A stretch of 64,000 nucleotides of DNA from Segetibacter koreensis DSM 18137 (GCF_000374045.1 NZ_KB893316.1:1-64000); one strand, 5' to 3'. Counted from the stretch's first letter, positions 43,723 through 53,702 are shown. Translations and numbers: made by a program. The notes: generated by a model not told the origin, from the sequence alone.

Positions 43723-44826
43723 ATGAAGAAATTATTGCCACTTTTATTGTTTCCCTTTTTTTCTATAGCTCAGAATGTAAATGATTCTACAATTAAAGGT
43801 GATTTTTCTATAACCGGAAATATAAAAGGCTTACCTGACAGCACAATGGTTTTTCTTGCCCGTCCCGGACAGCCTTCAGATGTTCTTGCTACAACTTATG
43901 CCCAGAAAGGTAAGTTTAACCTGTTTGGAAAAGTTGTGGACGGAGATATTTACCAGTTAAACTTTATAGGTTTTCCTGATCAGCCAGATGTGTTTTTGAC
44001 TCCTGCTAAAATAAACGTAACAGGCGACGTAAAAACACTTAAAAAACTTGTCTTTACCGGTTCGACGGCACAAAACGATTATCAATCTTATACATTGAAG
44101 TTTAATGCACTGAAAGACAGGCTGGCAAATTTAGCTGGCGTAATTAATAAAACTCCTGAAAGTCGTAAGAGAGATTCTTTGATCAACATTTTTGAAAAGA
44201 ATAAGCAAAAAGTACTTGAGCAGGTTGATTTGTTTGTAAAAGCTAAACCTGCATCACCGGTAACACCTTTTATTATATATGTTACCAGCCCGGTTGATAA
44301 TAATGTAAATGGTCTTGAAAACCGGTATTCTGCTTTGCTGCCAGCCGCGAAAGAGACTTTTTATGGACGGGAAATAGCTAAGCTACTTGCATCTTCCAAA
44401 ATCGGAATGGAGGGTACCCAGGCTATTGATTTCACTCAGAATGACACCGCAAATAACCCTGTTTCTCTTTCATCCTTTAAAGGAAAATATGTTTTGGTAG
44501 ATTTTTGGGCAAGCTGGTGCGGACCTTGTCGTCATGAGAATCCTGCGGTGGTTGCTGCTTACAATCAGTATAAAGACAAAAACTTTACTATTTTAAGCGT
44601 TTCCCTTGATCAAAATAAGGACAAATGGAAACAAGCCATACTTGCCGATAATCTTACCTGGACACATGTAAGTGATTTAAAATACTGGCAAAACGAAGTT
44701 GCCCAGTTGTACCATATTCAGAGCATTCCTGCAAATATGTTAATAGACCCAAGTGGAAAAATAATTGCGCGTGATTTACGGGGTGAAGCATTGTCAGAGA
44801 CACTGGGAAAGCTCCTGAACAAATAA
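43723..44826 (+). CDS. TlpA/ResA-like thioredoxin-fold protein with DUF4369 domain
   Basis: The 367-residue exported protein has a signal peptide (MKKLLPLLLFPFFSIAQ), a DUF4369 domain (about 30-130, GNIKGLPDSTMVFLARPG), a helical linker and a C-terminal redoxin domain with DFWASWCGPCRHENP (CxxC). It probably reduces or oxidises periplasmic cysteines. The ATG at 43723, one base after hisIE, is chosen over an upstream frame that overlaps hisIE. Its co-transcription with his genes is probably incidental. Confidence 0.88.
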   Translation: MKKLLPLLLFPFFSIAQNVNDSTIKGDFSITGNIKGLPDSTMVFLARPGQPSDVLATTYAQKGKFNLFGKVVDGDIYQLNFIGFPDQPDVFLTPAKINVTGDVKTLKKLVFTGSTAQNDYQSYTLKFNALKDRLANLAGVINKTPESRKRDSLINIFEKNKQKVLEQVDLFVKAKPASPVTPFIIYVTSPVDNNVNGLENRYSALLPAAKETFYGREIAKLLASSKIGMEGTQAIDFTQNDTANNPVSLSSFKGKYVLVDFWASWCGPCRHENPAVVAAYNQYKDKNFTILSVSLDQNKDKWKQAILADNLTWTHVSDLKYWQNEVAQLYHIQSIPANMLIDPSGKIIARDLRGEALSETLGKLLNK

Positions 44827-44855
44827 TTTGATTAATGGTTTGATTTGCCGGCAGC

Positions 44856-44890
44856 TGATCGTTGCGTCGCATCTCGTTCAAGCTTTTTGT
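44856..44890 (-). repeat. Dispersed GCGACGCAACGAT repeat, inverted copy after tlpA-like gene
   Basis: The minus strand reads GTACAAAAAGCTTGAACGAG, then ATGCGACGCAACGAT, a divergent copy facing the one at 43061-43083. The pair brackets hisIE and the TlpA-like gene. Confidence 0.55.
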
Positions 44891-44893
44891 ACT

Positions 44894-44925
44894 ATGGGCA
44901 GCATTTTGTAACTACTGCTGCCCAT
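44894..44925. terminator. Hairpin between convergent tlpA-like and treS genes
   Basis: ATGGGCAGCA (44894-44903) and TGCTGCCCAT (44916-44925) form a perfect 10-bp stem between convergent gene ends. It may terminate either transcript; T-runs are weak. Confidence 0.6.
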
Positions 44926-44937
44926 ACACAAGTTGAT

Positions 44938-47900
44938 TTACATTCTATCCAGCATTGCCTTTAATACCCTTAGCGGCACTCTCACCCAATCAGGTCGGTG
45001 ATTCAACTCATAGTTAAGGTCGAGCATTACTCTTTCAAGCAAATAAGTTTCCAGCATCATTTGAAGATCATCCTCATCTTTTGGAATAAATGCACTTCCC
45101 TTCACTGTTTCAAGATACGCCCTTAGAAAAAATCCCCTCATATACAAAGCCCACACGTCTGCAAAAGGAAGAAGACCTTGTATGTCTTCTTTAGGCACCT
45201 GGCTTGTTTTCATAAAACCTTCATTAGCCACATACCTGATCGAGCGCATCATTCCCGCCACGTCTCGCAGTGGAGAGCGTTTTAATCTTCTGTCACTAAA
45301 GCTTCTTACAGGATCGCCGCCGAAATCATTTATCACTATGTCCTTTCCGGTAAATAGCACTTGGCCTAGATTGTAATTACCATGAATCCTTGTTTTAATC
45401 ACATCCAGTTTCTTGACATATATTCTCTTAAAGATTTTCAGCACATCATCTCTTCTGGCTAGAACTTCTTCCAAATCTATTCTTACGTTATCCGGAAGCT
45501 TTTCAATTTTTTCTTTTTTTATTTGAAACGTTTGTCTGACAAGTGATTGCATAGATGAAAATAACGATCGTTGGTAGTGGAGCGAAAAATCCTCAGGCGC
45601 AAAGTCTTTTACTCTTTTTTCTGAAGCGAGAGCAAGATGCATTTGTCCTGTTCGTACACCTATGGCTCTTACCTGTTCACTTGCAGTGGGGCCTAATAAG
45701 GTTTGTAACTCTTCCGGCAATTCATCAAAAGATACAGGGTTTGTAAGGCTGCCTGGTTTTGCTAATGTAAAAAGTTCGCCTTTATCTGGGGCTGCAAGAA
45801 TTCTTTCAATATAATTACCTATCCGTGTTAGCATAAAGCTATAAGCATCGCCGTGGTTTTCTTTCAATAACTGCAGCATTCCGAGAGCTATGGTATCGTT
45901 TTGAAACTTCCACTCTATAGCACCGCAGAAGGCGGGAACATGTTCAAATTGAGCTTTTTCTGTAAGAAACCTGGTAATCTCAACATCGGGGTTTGTTGTA
46001 GGATCAATCTTTCTATACACTTTTATGAAAAAACCATTGTCGTAATTAATTGAGGTAAAACCGTCTTCAGTGTGTATTTTCGATTTCACATCCGGTTGTT
46101 GCTGTAATTGATTTTTTAACTGACTGATGCCGTAAAATTCTATTGAGCTCTCCTCTAAAGGAATAACATCATTAGCCGCCATTTTTTGAATAAGGTCATT
46201 TTGAAAATTAGCACTAAATAAGGCGTCAATTAGAATAGCTTCCTCACCTCCTATTTTCAATTTTGCAACTATCGCCTCGGGACAAGTTTCTTTCATTTTT
46301 AAAGCCAAATCTTCTTTTGCAAAAGTCAGTGGCAATTGATAAGACTCAGGTAAGCTACCTTCAAATTGAACTTCGACAAGTATTAAAACGACTTTCTCCT
46401 CCCTTGTTGGAATAGTGGCATGATTGGTAATTACAATGCTTTGAATACTGCGTTCTTTATTTATGAACCAATCAGTTTTTATTAAATAACTAGCCAGATT
46501 ATTTTGTATTTCTTCCAAAGTGCTCTCTTTCAAAATTTCATCCCACGTTTCAATTCTAATTGTAGGGAGGGCCTCCAGGGTTTGAGCTTTAGTATTTACA
46601 TTTTCCAGTTCAAACCATTCATATGCATAGGCTCCAAGTGTAAAAAAATAAGGGCTGTCTTTAACTACGGGAAACCTATTCTTACTAAAAACCTCTACGG
46701 GAATGTGATTTTTGTAAGCAGACAAATCAATTTCTGCTGCAAGTGAATATTTTGATAAATTAACAATTACCAATAGCGTTTCATCCTCATATTTCCTGGT
46801 AAACGCTAGTACCTTAGGATTGTCGGCATGAATAAATTTCAAATCTCCTCTGCCAAAAGCTTTAAATCTCTTCCGAATGTTTATCATGCGTTTCATAAAC
46901 CAAAATAGTGAAGATGTATTGGCGCGTTGCATTTCAACATTTACAGCTTCATAATGATATTCAGGGTCTAATATAACCGGTAGGTAAAGTTTTTGAGGAT
47001 TAGATGCTGAAAAGCCAGCGTTTCTGTCAGGAGACCATTGCATGGGCGTACGTACTCCGTCACGGTCACCAAGGTAAAAATTATCTCCCATTCCGATTTC
47101 ATCGCCATAATAAATAACAGGAGTTCCCGGCATAGAAAATAAAAGACAGTTCATCAATTCGATCCTTCTGCGGTTGTTACCCATAAGCGGCGCAAGCCGA
47201 TGACGAATGCCAAGATTAATTTTTGCCTTTGGATCTTTTGCATACACTTTGTACATGTAATCACGTTCTTCGTCAGTCACCATTTCAAGTGTTAACTCAT
47301 CATGGTTTCTTAAAAACATTGCCCATTGGCAATTGGCGGGGATAGCAGGGGTCTGCTCAAAAATATCAGTAATAGGGTAGCGGTCCTCCATCTGAAGTGC
47401 CATAAACATTCTTGGCATTACAGGAAAATGGTAGTTCATATGACATTCATCACCATCACCAAAGTATGACGCAGAATCTTCTGGCCACATATTTGCCTCT
47501 GCAAGAAATACGGTACCGGGAAAATTATCATCTACATGTTTTCTCAATTTTTTTAAAAAAGCATGTGTCTCAGGCAGATTTTCCCCATTTGTGCCTTCAC
47601 GTTCAAACAGGTAAGGCACGGCATCAAGGCGAAATCCGTCGACGCCCATTCCACACCAATAATCAAGTATTTTAATTACTTCCTCCTGCACCAGGGGACT
47701 ATCATAATTCAGATCGGGCTGGTGATGGAAAAACCTGTGCCAGTAATATTGCTGTGCTACCGGATCCCACGTCCAGTTGCTTGCTTCGTAATCGGTAAAG
47801 ATGATTCTAACATCTTTCCATTGATCCGGATTATCCGTCCAAACATAAAAATCTCGCTCAGGAGAACCTTTAGACGCTGTACGCGCTCTCTGAAACCACG

Positions 47901-48249
47901 GATGCTGATCGGAAGTGTGATTAATGACAAGTTCGGTTATTACTTTAAGATTGCGTTTATGAGCTTCATTTAAAAACTGTTTAAATTGAGTTATATTACC
48001 GTAGCGCGAATTTATACTATAGTAATCGGCAATGTCATAGCCATCGTCTTTAAGTGGGCTTGGGTAAAAGGGAAGCACCCAAATAGCTGTAACACCCAAG
48101 TCCTGCAGGTAATCCAGTTTTTGAAACAATCCCTGGAAATCACCTATTCCATCTCCGTTGCCATCGCAAAATGCTTTTATATGCAGTTCGTAAATAATTG
48201 CGTCTTTATACCAATGAAGTTTATCGTCAATTGTTGTATTTATATCCAT
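44938..48249 (-). CDS. treS: Trehalose synthase (maltose glucosyltransferase) fused to maltokinase
   Basis: Residues about 1-550 form a GH13 TreS domain with catalytic Asp209 (GFRLDAVPY), Glu251 (FLAEANMW) and Asp317 (LRNHDELT); it interconverts maltose and trehalose. Residues about 560-1103 form a maltokinase with its N-terminal cap, which would make maltose 1-phosphate. In the kinase loop, expected as HGDxHLGQ, the sequence is HGNYNLGQ, with Asn958 in place of the catalytic Asp and Asn in place of the following His. The later DFGGDPVRS metal segment keeps its Asp. No glgE or glgB is adjacent. Confidence 0.92.
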   Translation of the reverse strand: MDINTTIDDKLHWYKDAIIYELHIKAFCDGNGDGIGDFQGLFQKLDYLQDLGVTAIWVLPFYPSPLKDDGYDIADYYSINSRYGNITQFKQFLNEAHKRNLKVITELVINHTSDQHPWFQRARTASKGSPERDFYVWTDNPDQWKDVRIIFTDYEASNWTWDPVAQQYYWHRFFHHQPDLNYDSPLVQEEVIKILDYWCGMGVDGFRLDAVPYLFEREGTNGENLPETHAFLKKLRKHVDDNFPGTVFLAEANMWPEDSASYFGDGDECHMNYHFPVMPRMFMALQMEDRYPITDIFEQTPAIPANCQWAMFLRNHDELTLEMVTDEERDYMYKVYAKDPKAKINLGIRHRLAPLMGNNRRRIELMNCLLFSMPGTPVIYYGDEIGMGDNFYLGDRDGVRTPMQWSPDRNAGFSASNPQKLYLPVILDPEYHYEAVNVEMQRANTSSLFWFMKRMINIRKRFKAFGRGDLKFIHADNPKVLAFTRKYEDETLLVIVNLSKYSLAAEIDLSAYKNHIPVEVFSKNRFPVVKDSPYFFTLGAYAYEWFELENVNTKAQTLEALPTIRIETWDEILKESTLEEIQNNLASYLIKTDWFINKERSIQSIVITNHATIPTREEKVVLILVEVQFEGSLPESYQLPLTFAKEDLALKMKETCPEAIVAKLKIGGEEAILIDALFSANFQNDLIQKMAANDVIPLEESSIEFYGISQLKNQLQQQPDVKSKIHTEDGFTSINYDNGFFIKVYRKIDPTTNPDVEITRFLTEKAQFEHVPAFCGAIEWKFQNDTIALGMLQLLKENHGDAYSFMLTRIGNYIERILAAPDKGELFTLAKPGSLTNPVSFDELPEELQTLLGPTASEQVRAIGVRTGQMHLALASEKRVKDFAPEDFSLHYQRSLFSSMQSLVRQTFQIKKEKIEKLPDNVRIDLEEVLARRDDVLKIFKRIYVKKLDVIKTRIHGNYNLGQVLFTGKDIVINDFGGDPVRSFSDRRLKRSPLRDVAGMMRSIRYVANEGFMKTSQVPKEDIQGLLPFADVWALYMRGFFLRAYLETVKGSAFIPKDEDDLQMMLETYLLERVMLDLNYELNHRPDWVRVPLRVLKAMLDRM

Positions 48250-48498
48250 AACTGCTAATTATAATTTTAATTGTCTATACCTGCATAATTTGCGTGCCAA
48301 TGTAAATCAACCTAATAAACCGAGATTTATGGGATTATTATAGTTGTAAATAAAATAAGAATTTAAAATAATTTTTATTTGAAATGCTGTAAAAGCAGAA
48401 TAAAGAACTTCAAAAGTAGAAAAGTGGCTAAAATGATTTTATATTGTTTTGACAAATAATCGTAAATCTGCAAAGCATTAATAATTTTAAATTTCCAG

Positions 48499-49125
48499 GT
48501 GCCTCTTTTTTATCAAAAAAATATCAGCCCGACCACAAAGCTAGCTATTTGGGAAATTGAAGAACAGGAAACGTTTTTTCTTTCAAAAGTACCGTTGCAT
48601 AGAGAAATTACTCATCCTAATAAACGGTTGCAACATCTTGCCGGCAGGTATCTTTTACCTTTTTTATTTAAAGACTTTCCAACAAAAGAAATTGAAATTG
48701 CAGACACCCGAAAACCTTTTTTACCCAATGAGCAATATCATTTTTCCATTTCGCATTGTAATAAATTCGCAGCAGCAATTGTAAGCAGTGACTGCCGGGT
48801 CGGTGTAGATGTTGAATTTACTACCCCAAGACTTCATAAAATAAAACATAAGTTTTTGCATCCCGACGAATTGCGATTTGTAAATTCACAATTACCTGGC
48901 AAACAGATTGACGTTTTAAGTATACTTTGGTCTGCAAAAGAAGCTATGTATAAATGGTATGGTGAAGGATTGGTCGACTTTAGTGAAATGATGAGAACAT
49001 TTCCTTTTGAATTACAAAGAGATGGTATAATAGATGCAGCATTTATGAAAAACGGATTTCATCAAAAATTACTTCTTAATTACAGACGAATGGAAGAATT
49101 GACTTTAGTTTGGGTAGGTTCATAA
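48499..49125 (+). CDS. 4'-phosphopantetheinyl transferase superfamily protein
   Basis: The 208-residue protein shows the Sfp-type motifs FSISHCNKFAAAIV, VGVDVEFTTPRLHKI (magnesium Asp/Glu) and LWSAKEAMYKWYG (catalytic KEA motif). It transfers phosphopantetheine from CoA to a carrier protein. It starts with GTG at 48499, is divergent from treS, and no polyketide, NRPS or fatty-acid gene is nearby. Confidence 0.9.
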   Translation: MPLFYQKNISPTTKLAIWEIEEQETFFLSKVPLHREITHPNKRLQHLAGRYLLPFLFKDFPTKEIEIADTRKPFLPNEQYHFSISHCNKFAAAIVSSDCRVGVDVEFTTPRLHKIKHKFLHPDELRFVNSQLPGKQIDVLSILWSAKEAMYKWYGEGLVDFSEMMRTFPFELQRDGIIDAAFMKNGFHQKLLLNYRRMEELTLVWVGS

Positions 49126-49149
49126 AATAAAACAGACATTGATGGTGTG

Positions 49150-51189
49150 TTATAGGATTAATTTACCTTTTTTAATAGATTTTGATACGGTAAAGGCTGG
49201 AGCATTACTGCGCATCTTTATTCTTTTGATCAAAACTGTCCAATCTGAAGAAGAATCTGAAGGGGGATGTCCAATTGATACAGTTCCGGAATTTACATGT
49301 TTTATACTTCCATTTTGCAAGGGTCCTCCTGCTCTCGGATTATACCATTGTACAGAATAAGAATAATTACTAAAAGGAAGGTGTATGTTAGAAGTTCCAC
49401 CTTTTTTTAAATACACTACATATACTTCACTGTCTTTTCCCAAACTCCATCCGTTTGAAACATTATTTAAAGGTTTTAGTTCTATTGATGAAAGATAAGT
49501 TTTGAAAAATTCAAGTGCATATTTTGCATATCTCCAACTCTTGGCGCGGCTTCGAAAATCCTGGCAGGTCAAATCTGTTTCCCCTGTCTTATAACCAAAG
49601 TAGTATTCTACTCCGGCGCCTCCCGCCATAAAATTTCCCCACAATACACTTTTCCTTATAGCATCTGAGTTGTCAGCAACCGAACCTCTATTTCCGGCAT
49701 ATTCACGATCTGCTGCCACTCCTACATCTGCAGGATTTTGCTCGTCGTTTGCTACAATCCATTTCTTTCCTGCTTTTGCAGAAGCTTCAACCCATTTTCG
49801 GGTTTCTGCATAAACATTCGAAGTATCGGTCTGAATCGAAATTCCTGTAAAATCAGACGCTTTGCCTAATAAAGGCCTGTACACTTCCTCCTGTTTACGT
49901 GGAAACGTATGAATGACAATATTGTGATTATAGGGGTCATGATCATGCAGGTACTTTGCCATGTCCTTTCTTTGCTTGTCAGTCTGGCTGTTTTCTTCAC
50001 CTATATTCCAGTTTAAAGCAAGATGATGTGCAAAGCGTGCTATTAATTCTCTGCAATATAATTTTCTCTGTATACCCAGCTCTCCTTTATCCAATAAATT
50101 ATTACTTTCAGTTTCCTGTAGTTTGAAATGGAGATACATACCCATTTTTTGCGAATGCTCAAATACAATTTCCCATTGGTCCATTTTAGAAATATCTATT
50201 CTTGTAAGATCAGAAGGAGTTATATAGGGAAAAACGTTTTTGTCGTCCCCATTTATATTTAACGTGAGAAAAGAAAAAGAATTCATGCCTTGCTCAGATA
50301 AATAATTTACTGCTCCGATTATTCCTTTTCCTTTTTTACTTTTCCAGGTAGTATCTCCACTATTCCAATCTTTTATATGCGGAGCCCATGTTTTTCTTCT
50401 TCCACCGCTGTCAGGTGTATTATCAAAGTCTGTATACGCTAAAAAATTTTCAGGAGCATCAGAACCTGCTTTTCTAAAATATTCTCCCGTTTCTGCAAAT
50501 TGCAAATAAGCTGCTCCAACATATTGCAAACGACCTTTTGCTCTAAGATCTTTTCCTGTTTTGTTTGAGGATAAAATAGAAAAACTGCCTGAAGCGCCGT
50601 CAATTAAAGATATTGGAGTTCCTGAATTTATATCATCACTTACCGCTACCTTATTACCTTTCCTAAAAGAAGCAACATATGTCCATCTTCCCGTTTCATC
50701 GGGACTGAAATGCACTCTCCACTTATTGCCGGATGTTGCCGATGTTTCTCCTGCATTTCCATCTGCTGCGAAATATCCCGGTACTTTATAGCTTTTTCCT
50801 GAAGTATGGGTGAAGGTTACGTCAAGCCGATAATTGAGGAAAGGATTTACAGAGTTTGTTTCGCTTGAAAAAGGTCCATCAAAAGTAATTGTAACGCGAT
50901 GCCATTTTTTAAGTTCCCCGGATATTTTCCCCGCTTTGGCTTGGGCAGTAATTACACTATCTTTTGTAGCCTGAAAAGGTAGTTTCGAAGATTTTGGTGC
51001 ATCATTTTTAGTTTTAAAATTTAAATAAGGCGATGCTGGCAGTACTTGTATGTTTTTAAACGGATCAACGCTGTTTTTCGTATTTTGGTTTACAAGATTA
51101 AAGGAGGTTTTCAACTGGCCTGATAATAAGAATACAATAACCTGGATGAATATTATATATAGCCAGTTCAACGAGTCTAATTTTTTCAT
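49150..51189 (-). CDS. DUF5060 glycoside-hydrolase-like protein with C-terminal collagen-binding-type domain
   Basis: The 679-residue protein has an N-terminal membrane/signal segment (about 9-25). A DUF5060 domain follows (about 95-190: KWHRVTITFDGPFS, NPFLNYRLDVTF, GKSYKVPGYFAADGNAG, WRVHFSPDETGRWTY), then a TIM-barrel hydrolase region (FILTLNING-like; NWNIGEENSQTDKQRKD, WIVANDEQNPADVG). The end resembles the putative collagen-binding domain (SEVYVVYLKKGG, VQWYNPRAGGPL). It is probably a cell-surface or periplasmic polysaccharide hydrolase; the substrate is unknown. No susCD pair is nearby. Confidence 0.82.
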   Translation of the reverse strand: MKKLDSLNWLYIIFIQVIVFLLSGQLKTSFNLVNQNTKNSVDPFKNIQVLPASPYLNFKTKNDAPKSSKLPFQATKDSVITAQAKAGKISGELKKWHRVTITFDGPFSSETNSVNPFLNYRLDVTFTHTSGKSYKVPGYFAADGNAGETSATSGNKWRVHFSPDETGRWTYVASFRKGNKVAVSDDINSGTPISLIDGASGSFSILSSNKTGKDLRAKGRLQYVGAAYLQFAETGEYFRKAGSDAPENFLAYTDFDNTPDSGGRRKTWAPHIKDWNSGDTTWKSKKGKGIIGAVNYLSEQGMNSFSFLTLNINGDDKNVFPYITPSDLTRIDISKMDQWEIVFEHSQKMGMYLHFKLQETESNNLLDKGELGIQRKLYCRELIARFAHHLALNWNIGEENSQTDKQRKDMAKYLHDHDPYNHNIVIHTFPRKQEEVYRPLLGKASDFTGISIQTDTSNVYAETRKWVEASAKAGKKWIVANDEQNPADVGVAADREYAGNRGSVADNSDAIRKSVLWGNFMAGGAGVEYYFGYKTGETDLTCQDFRSRAKSWRYAKYALEFFKTYLSSIELKPLNNVSNGWSLGKDSEVYVVYLKKGGTSNIHLPFSNYSYSVQWYNPRAGGPLQNGSIKHVNSGTVSIGHPPSDSSSDWTVLIKRIKMRSNAPAFTVSKSIKKGKLIL

Positions 51190-51286
51190 CCTGATTTCAT
51201 CAATACAGGTAATAAATTTAGAATTTAAATTTCATTTTAATATATAAAAGTGTCTTTTTAAATAATGATTCCAAATTCTTACCTAT

Positions 51287-51329
51287 AATAAAACAAACAG
51301 CCTTTTTCATAAAGGCTGTTTGTTTTATT
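51287..51329. terminator. Bidirectional hairpin terminator (19-bp stem)
   Basis: AATAAAACAAACAGCCTTT (51287-51305) and AAAGGCTGTTTGTTTTATT (51311-51329) are perfect complements around a 5-nt loop. It lies after the DUF2130 gene on the minus strand and upstream of the DUF5060 gene. Confidence 0.8.
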
Positions 51330-51375
51330 ATTTCCTGTACTTATTTCGCTACAATGCTTATCATATTCCTTTGTA

Positions 51376-52647
51376 TTAATCCAGCAAATAACTGTCATTT
51401 TCTTCCACCAGACTCATGTTTACTGCATCTGCTCCTGCAATACCTTCTATAGAACCACGAATGTGAGCTGCGTTTAAAAGAACTTTTTCAAGTTGCTTTT
51501 CTCTTGCTTTCCAAAGCTTTTCCATTGTGTCTCTCTCTCTTTGAATACTTAGCCGCATGCTCATAAATCCTTCCCTAATGGCACTCCATTGTTCGGCAAA
51601 TTCATTACTGGTAAGATAATCGTACAACATTTGCATTTTATCGCCCCTGTTTTCCTGACTTTTAGTAAGTGCAAATACTTTAAGAATGCTTGTTCGTAAA
51701 ACGGTAGCAAGGCTTTTTACTTCTGAGAATGTACATATATATACTCCATCTCTTTCACCAAATCTTTCCATGTCTTTTGGCAAAGATTGGGTAACGATAA
51801 CCGCTATATCTGCTCCCTGCGACCGCATATCGGCTTTTAACTTATCAATCCAGTCGTTTCCGAAATCCTTTGTCCTTTTGCTTTCATAAATTATCTTTCC
51901 GCACTCGTTGCCATAGGGATTGCAGATAATTTGAACGCAATCTGCACCACGTACGCCTTTACCAACTGGTACTACCTTATCAAAAGGAAAACCAGATTTT
52001 AAAATATTTTCGAGTAATAATTCCTGTACTTCGCCCTGCATTTGCATGCTCCCCTGCTCAGCTTTACGCTTCATTTCATCTATTAGCTTTTCCTGGTCTT
52101 TCATTTTCTTATCATACTCTGCAAGACGCATGTGAAACTCTGTTTCTTTTAACGAGTTTTTTTGGGCCTCTTCCAAACGTATCTGCTCAGCTAACTGCGA
52201 CCTTTGCTGCAAAAGTTTGCGCTGCAGTTCCAACTCCAGTTCGGCTTCCCTGTCTTTTAGCTTTTGTTCCCGTTGTAGATAATCCAGTTCTTTTTTGCGG
52301 GCTTCTTTCAATTTCTCAGAGCTCTCCTCGCACGATTGCTCCAGCATTTTCATTTTCATTTCATAGTCCGAAGCTACTGACCTTTGTATTGATTCCTGCA
52401 ATTCCTGCTGCAATTTTTGCTTTTCCTGTAAAAGTCTTTGCTGTACTTCCTGCTCCTGCTGTTCGTGTTGTTTGGCGAGCAACTCTTTTTGATGCTGTAG
52501 TGCGATCTTATCTTTATCCACCTCCATTTTCATCTTTTGCCACTCTGCTGTCATTTTTTGCCTGGCCTGGGTCTCAAAATCTTTCATAAACGCTTCGCCG
52601 GGCTCAAACTTGTATTGGCAATTAGGACAATTTATAGATAACGCCAT
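51376..52647 (-). CDS. DUF2130 coiled-coil protein
   Basis: The 423-residue protein opens with a zinc-ribbon-like CPNCQYKF, followed by a long Gln/Glu/Lys-rich coiled coil (about 25-215) and the DUF2130 domain (about 215-395: GADCVQIICNPYGNECGKIIYESKRTKDF, ADIAVIVTQSLP). The E-x-K pattern in IIYESKRTK is reminiscent of a PD-(D/E)xK nuclease core. Activity is unproven. The gene is alone, terminated by the 19-bp hairpin. Confidence 0.87.
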   Translation of the reverse strand: MALSINCPNCQYKFEPGEAFMKDFETQARQKMTAEWQKMKMEVDKDKIALQHQKELLAKQHEQQEQEVQQRLLQEKQKLQQELQESIQRSVASDYEMKMKMLEQSCEESSEKLKEARKKELDYLQREQKLKDREAELELELQRKLLQQRSQLAEQIRLEEAQKNSLKETEFHMRLAEYDKKMKDQEKLIDEMKRKAEQGSMQMQGEVQELLLENILKSGFPFDKVVPVGKGVRGADCVQIICNPYGNECGKIIYESKRTKDFGNDWIDKLKADMRSQGADIAVIVTQSLPKDMERFGERDGVYICTFSEVKSLATVLRTSILKVFALTKSQENRGDKMQMLYDYLTSNEFAEQWSAIREGFMSMRLSIQRERDTMEKLWKAREKQLEKVLLNAAHIRGSIEGIAGADAVNMSLVEENDSYLLD

Positions 52648-52961
52648 CTTCTGATTTTTTTGCTAAAGTAACTAATCATCCGTCAAAAGATTGCAAGTTT
52701 TAGCTAAAATTTTTAGTAAAAAGAGGAATTGTTTATTTCTTATTTATTTATGTTAACAAGTAAAAAAGAAATAGCTACAAGAAACGTTTAACGAGGGAAA
52801 TGAATGAATAAAAAGATATGGTAAAGCTGATTAAAAGTGGAAAAGTACAAATGTGCGATGCAACGGAAGTCCAACTATGTTATTCGTTTGCGACCCAATC
52901 AGCTTTTTCAGGTGGATCCTCGCAGCATCCTCTTGTGCCTGTCTCTTAAAAAATCATTGCA
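52648..52961. other. Spacer with a dispersed repeat copy
   Basis: This 314-bp stretch between the DUF2130 start and the 3' end of a hypothetical gene has no supported ORF. It contains a copy of the dispersed repeat, GTACAAATGTGCGATGCAAC, at 52845-52864, with CGGAAGTCC following. Confidence 0.5.
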
Positions 52962-53570
52962 TCAATCAATCCTTCTGCTGATATCTGCATCAATTTTGTC
53001 AAAAAGATGTTGTGGCTTGTAGACCCTCCAGTTTTGAATATTCATCAGCTCGATGTAGTAATTCAACTTTTTGCGTTTAAAATCATATTGAGTTTGTTCG
53101 GGCATGTTTAAAGCAACTATCCAGCCTCCTTCATCAGTTACTTCTTCAAACCACTCTTCGTAGTAATCTTTATCCCCGCTATGAAAATTAAGCACATTTT
53201 CAGTTATAAGAATGAATTTAGTAATATGTTCATAAAACATATCATCTATAACATCCCGCTTCAATGTCATAATGTCGTTTTCAATAGCATCGTTCCATTC
53301 TCCTATCAATTCAATTACGGCAAAGTTTTCTGAATAATCAACGTACAATACTTTGAGGTATAAAGTTTTGCTTCCAAAATCATCCCATTGCGGATGTATA
53401 TAATAATTGTATACAGTCTGTGAATACTCAAACTCACTATAAGTACGACCGAAGAAAGGAGACTTTTCATCTTCTTCAGCGGTGTACATATGCCTCCAGT
53501 TAAAAAAAGGTTCAATATCATGCATATCTCTGACCCCGGCTCTTTCTTTTATAATTTTTACTAATTGCAA
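52962..53570 (-). CDS. Conserved hypothetical protein, Tyr/Asp-rich (202 aa)
   Basis: I do not recognise a named domain. The 202-residue protein is soluble, acidic and very rich in Tyr, Phe, Asp and Glu (NWRHMYTAEEDEKSPFFGR, YYIHPQWDDFGSKTLYLKVLYVDY, WFEEVTDEGGWIVALNM). There is no signal or membrane segment. The good coding quality across the full length and distinct segments suggest a real gene. Start ATG 53570; no operon partner. Confidence 0.7.
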   Translation of the reverse strand: MQLVKIIKERAGVRDMHDIEPFFNWRHMYTAEEDEKSPFFGRTYSEFEYSQTVYNYYIHPQWDDFGSKTLYLKVLYVDYSENFAVIELIGEWNDAIENDIMTLKRDVIDDMFYEHITKFILITENVLNFHSGDKDYYEEWFEEVTDEGGWIVALNMPEQTQYDFKRKKLNYYIELMNIQNWRVYKPQHLFDKIDADISRRID

Positions 53571-53702
53571 ATACGAAGATAAATGAGATAATTAAAAATT
53601 TAAAGCATAAATATTACGTGAAAAATTACCAAATGGCATCAGAAAAGTTAACCTAATACTAATGCATTTAATTTTTAAATTACTCTATCAAAAGTTGTAT
53701 AA

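Noticed and set aside
47563-47973. Plus-strand ORF of 136 codons within treS
   Set aside because: Antisense to the GH13 catalytic core; composition of a shadow frame.
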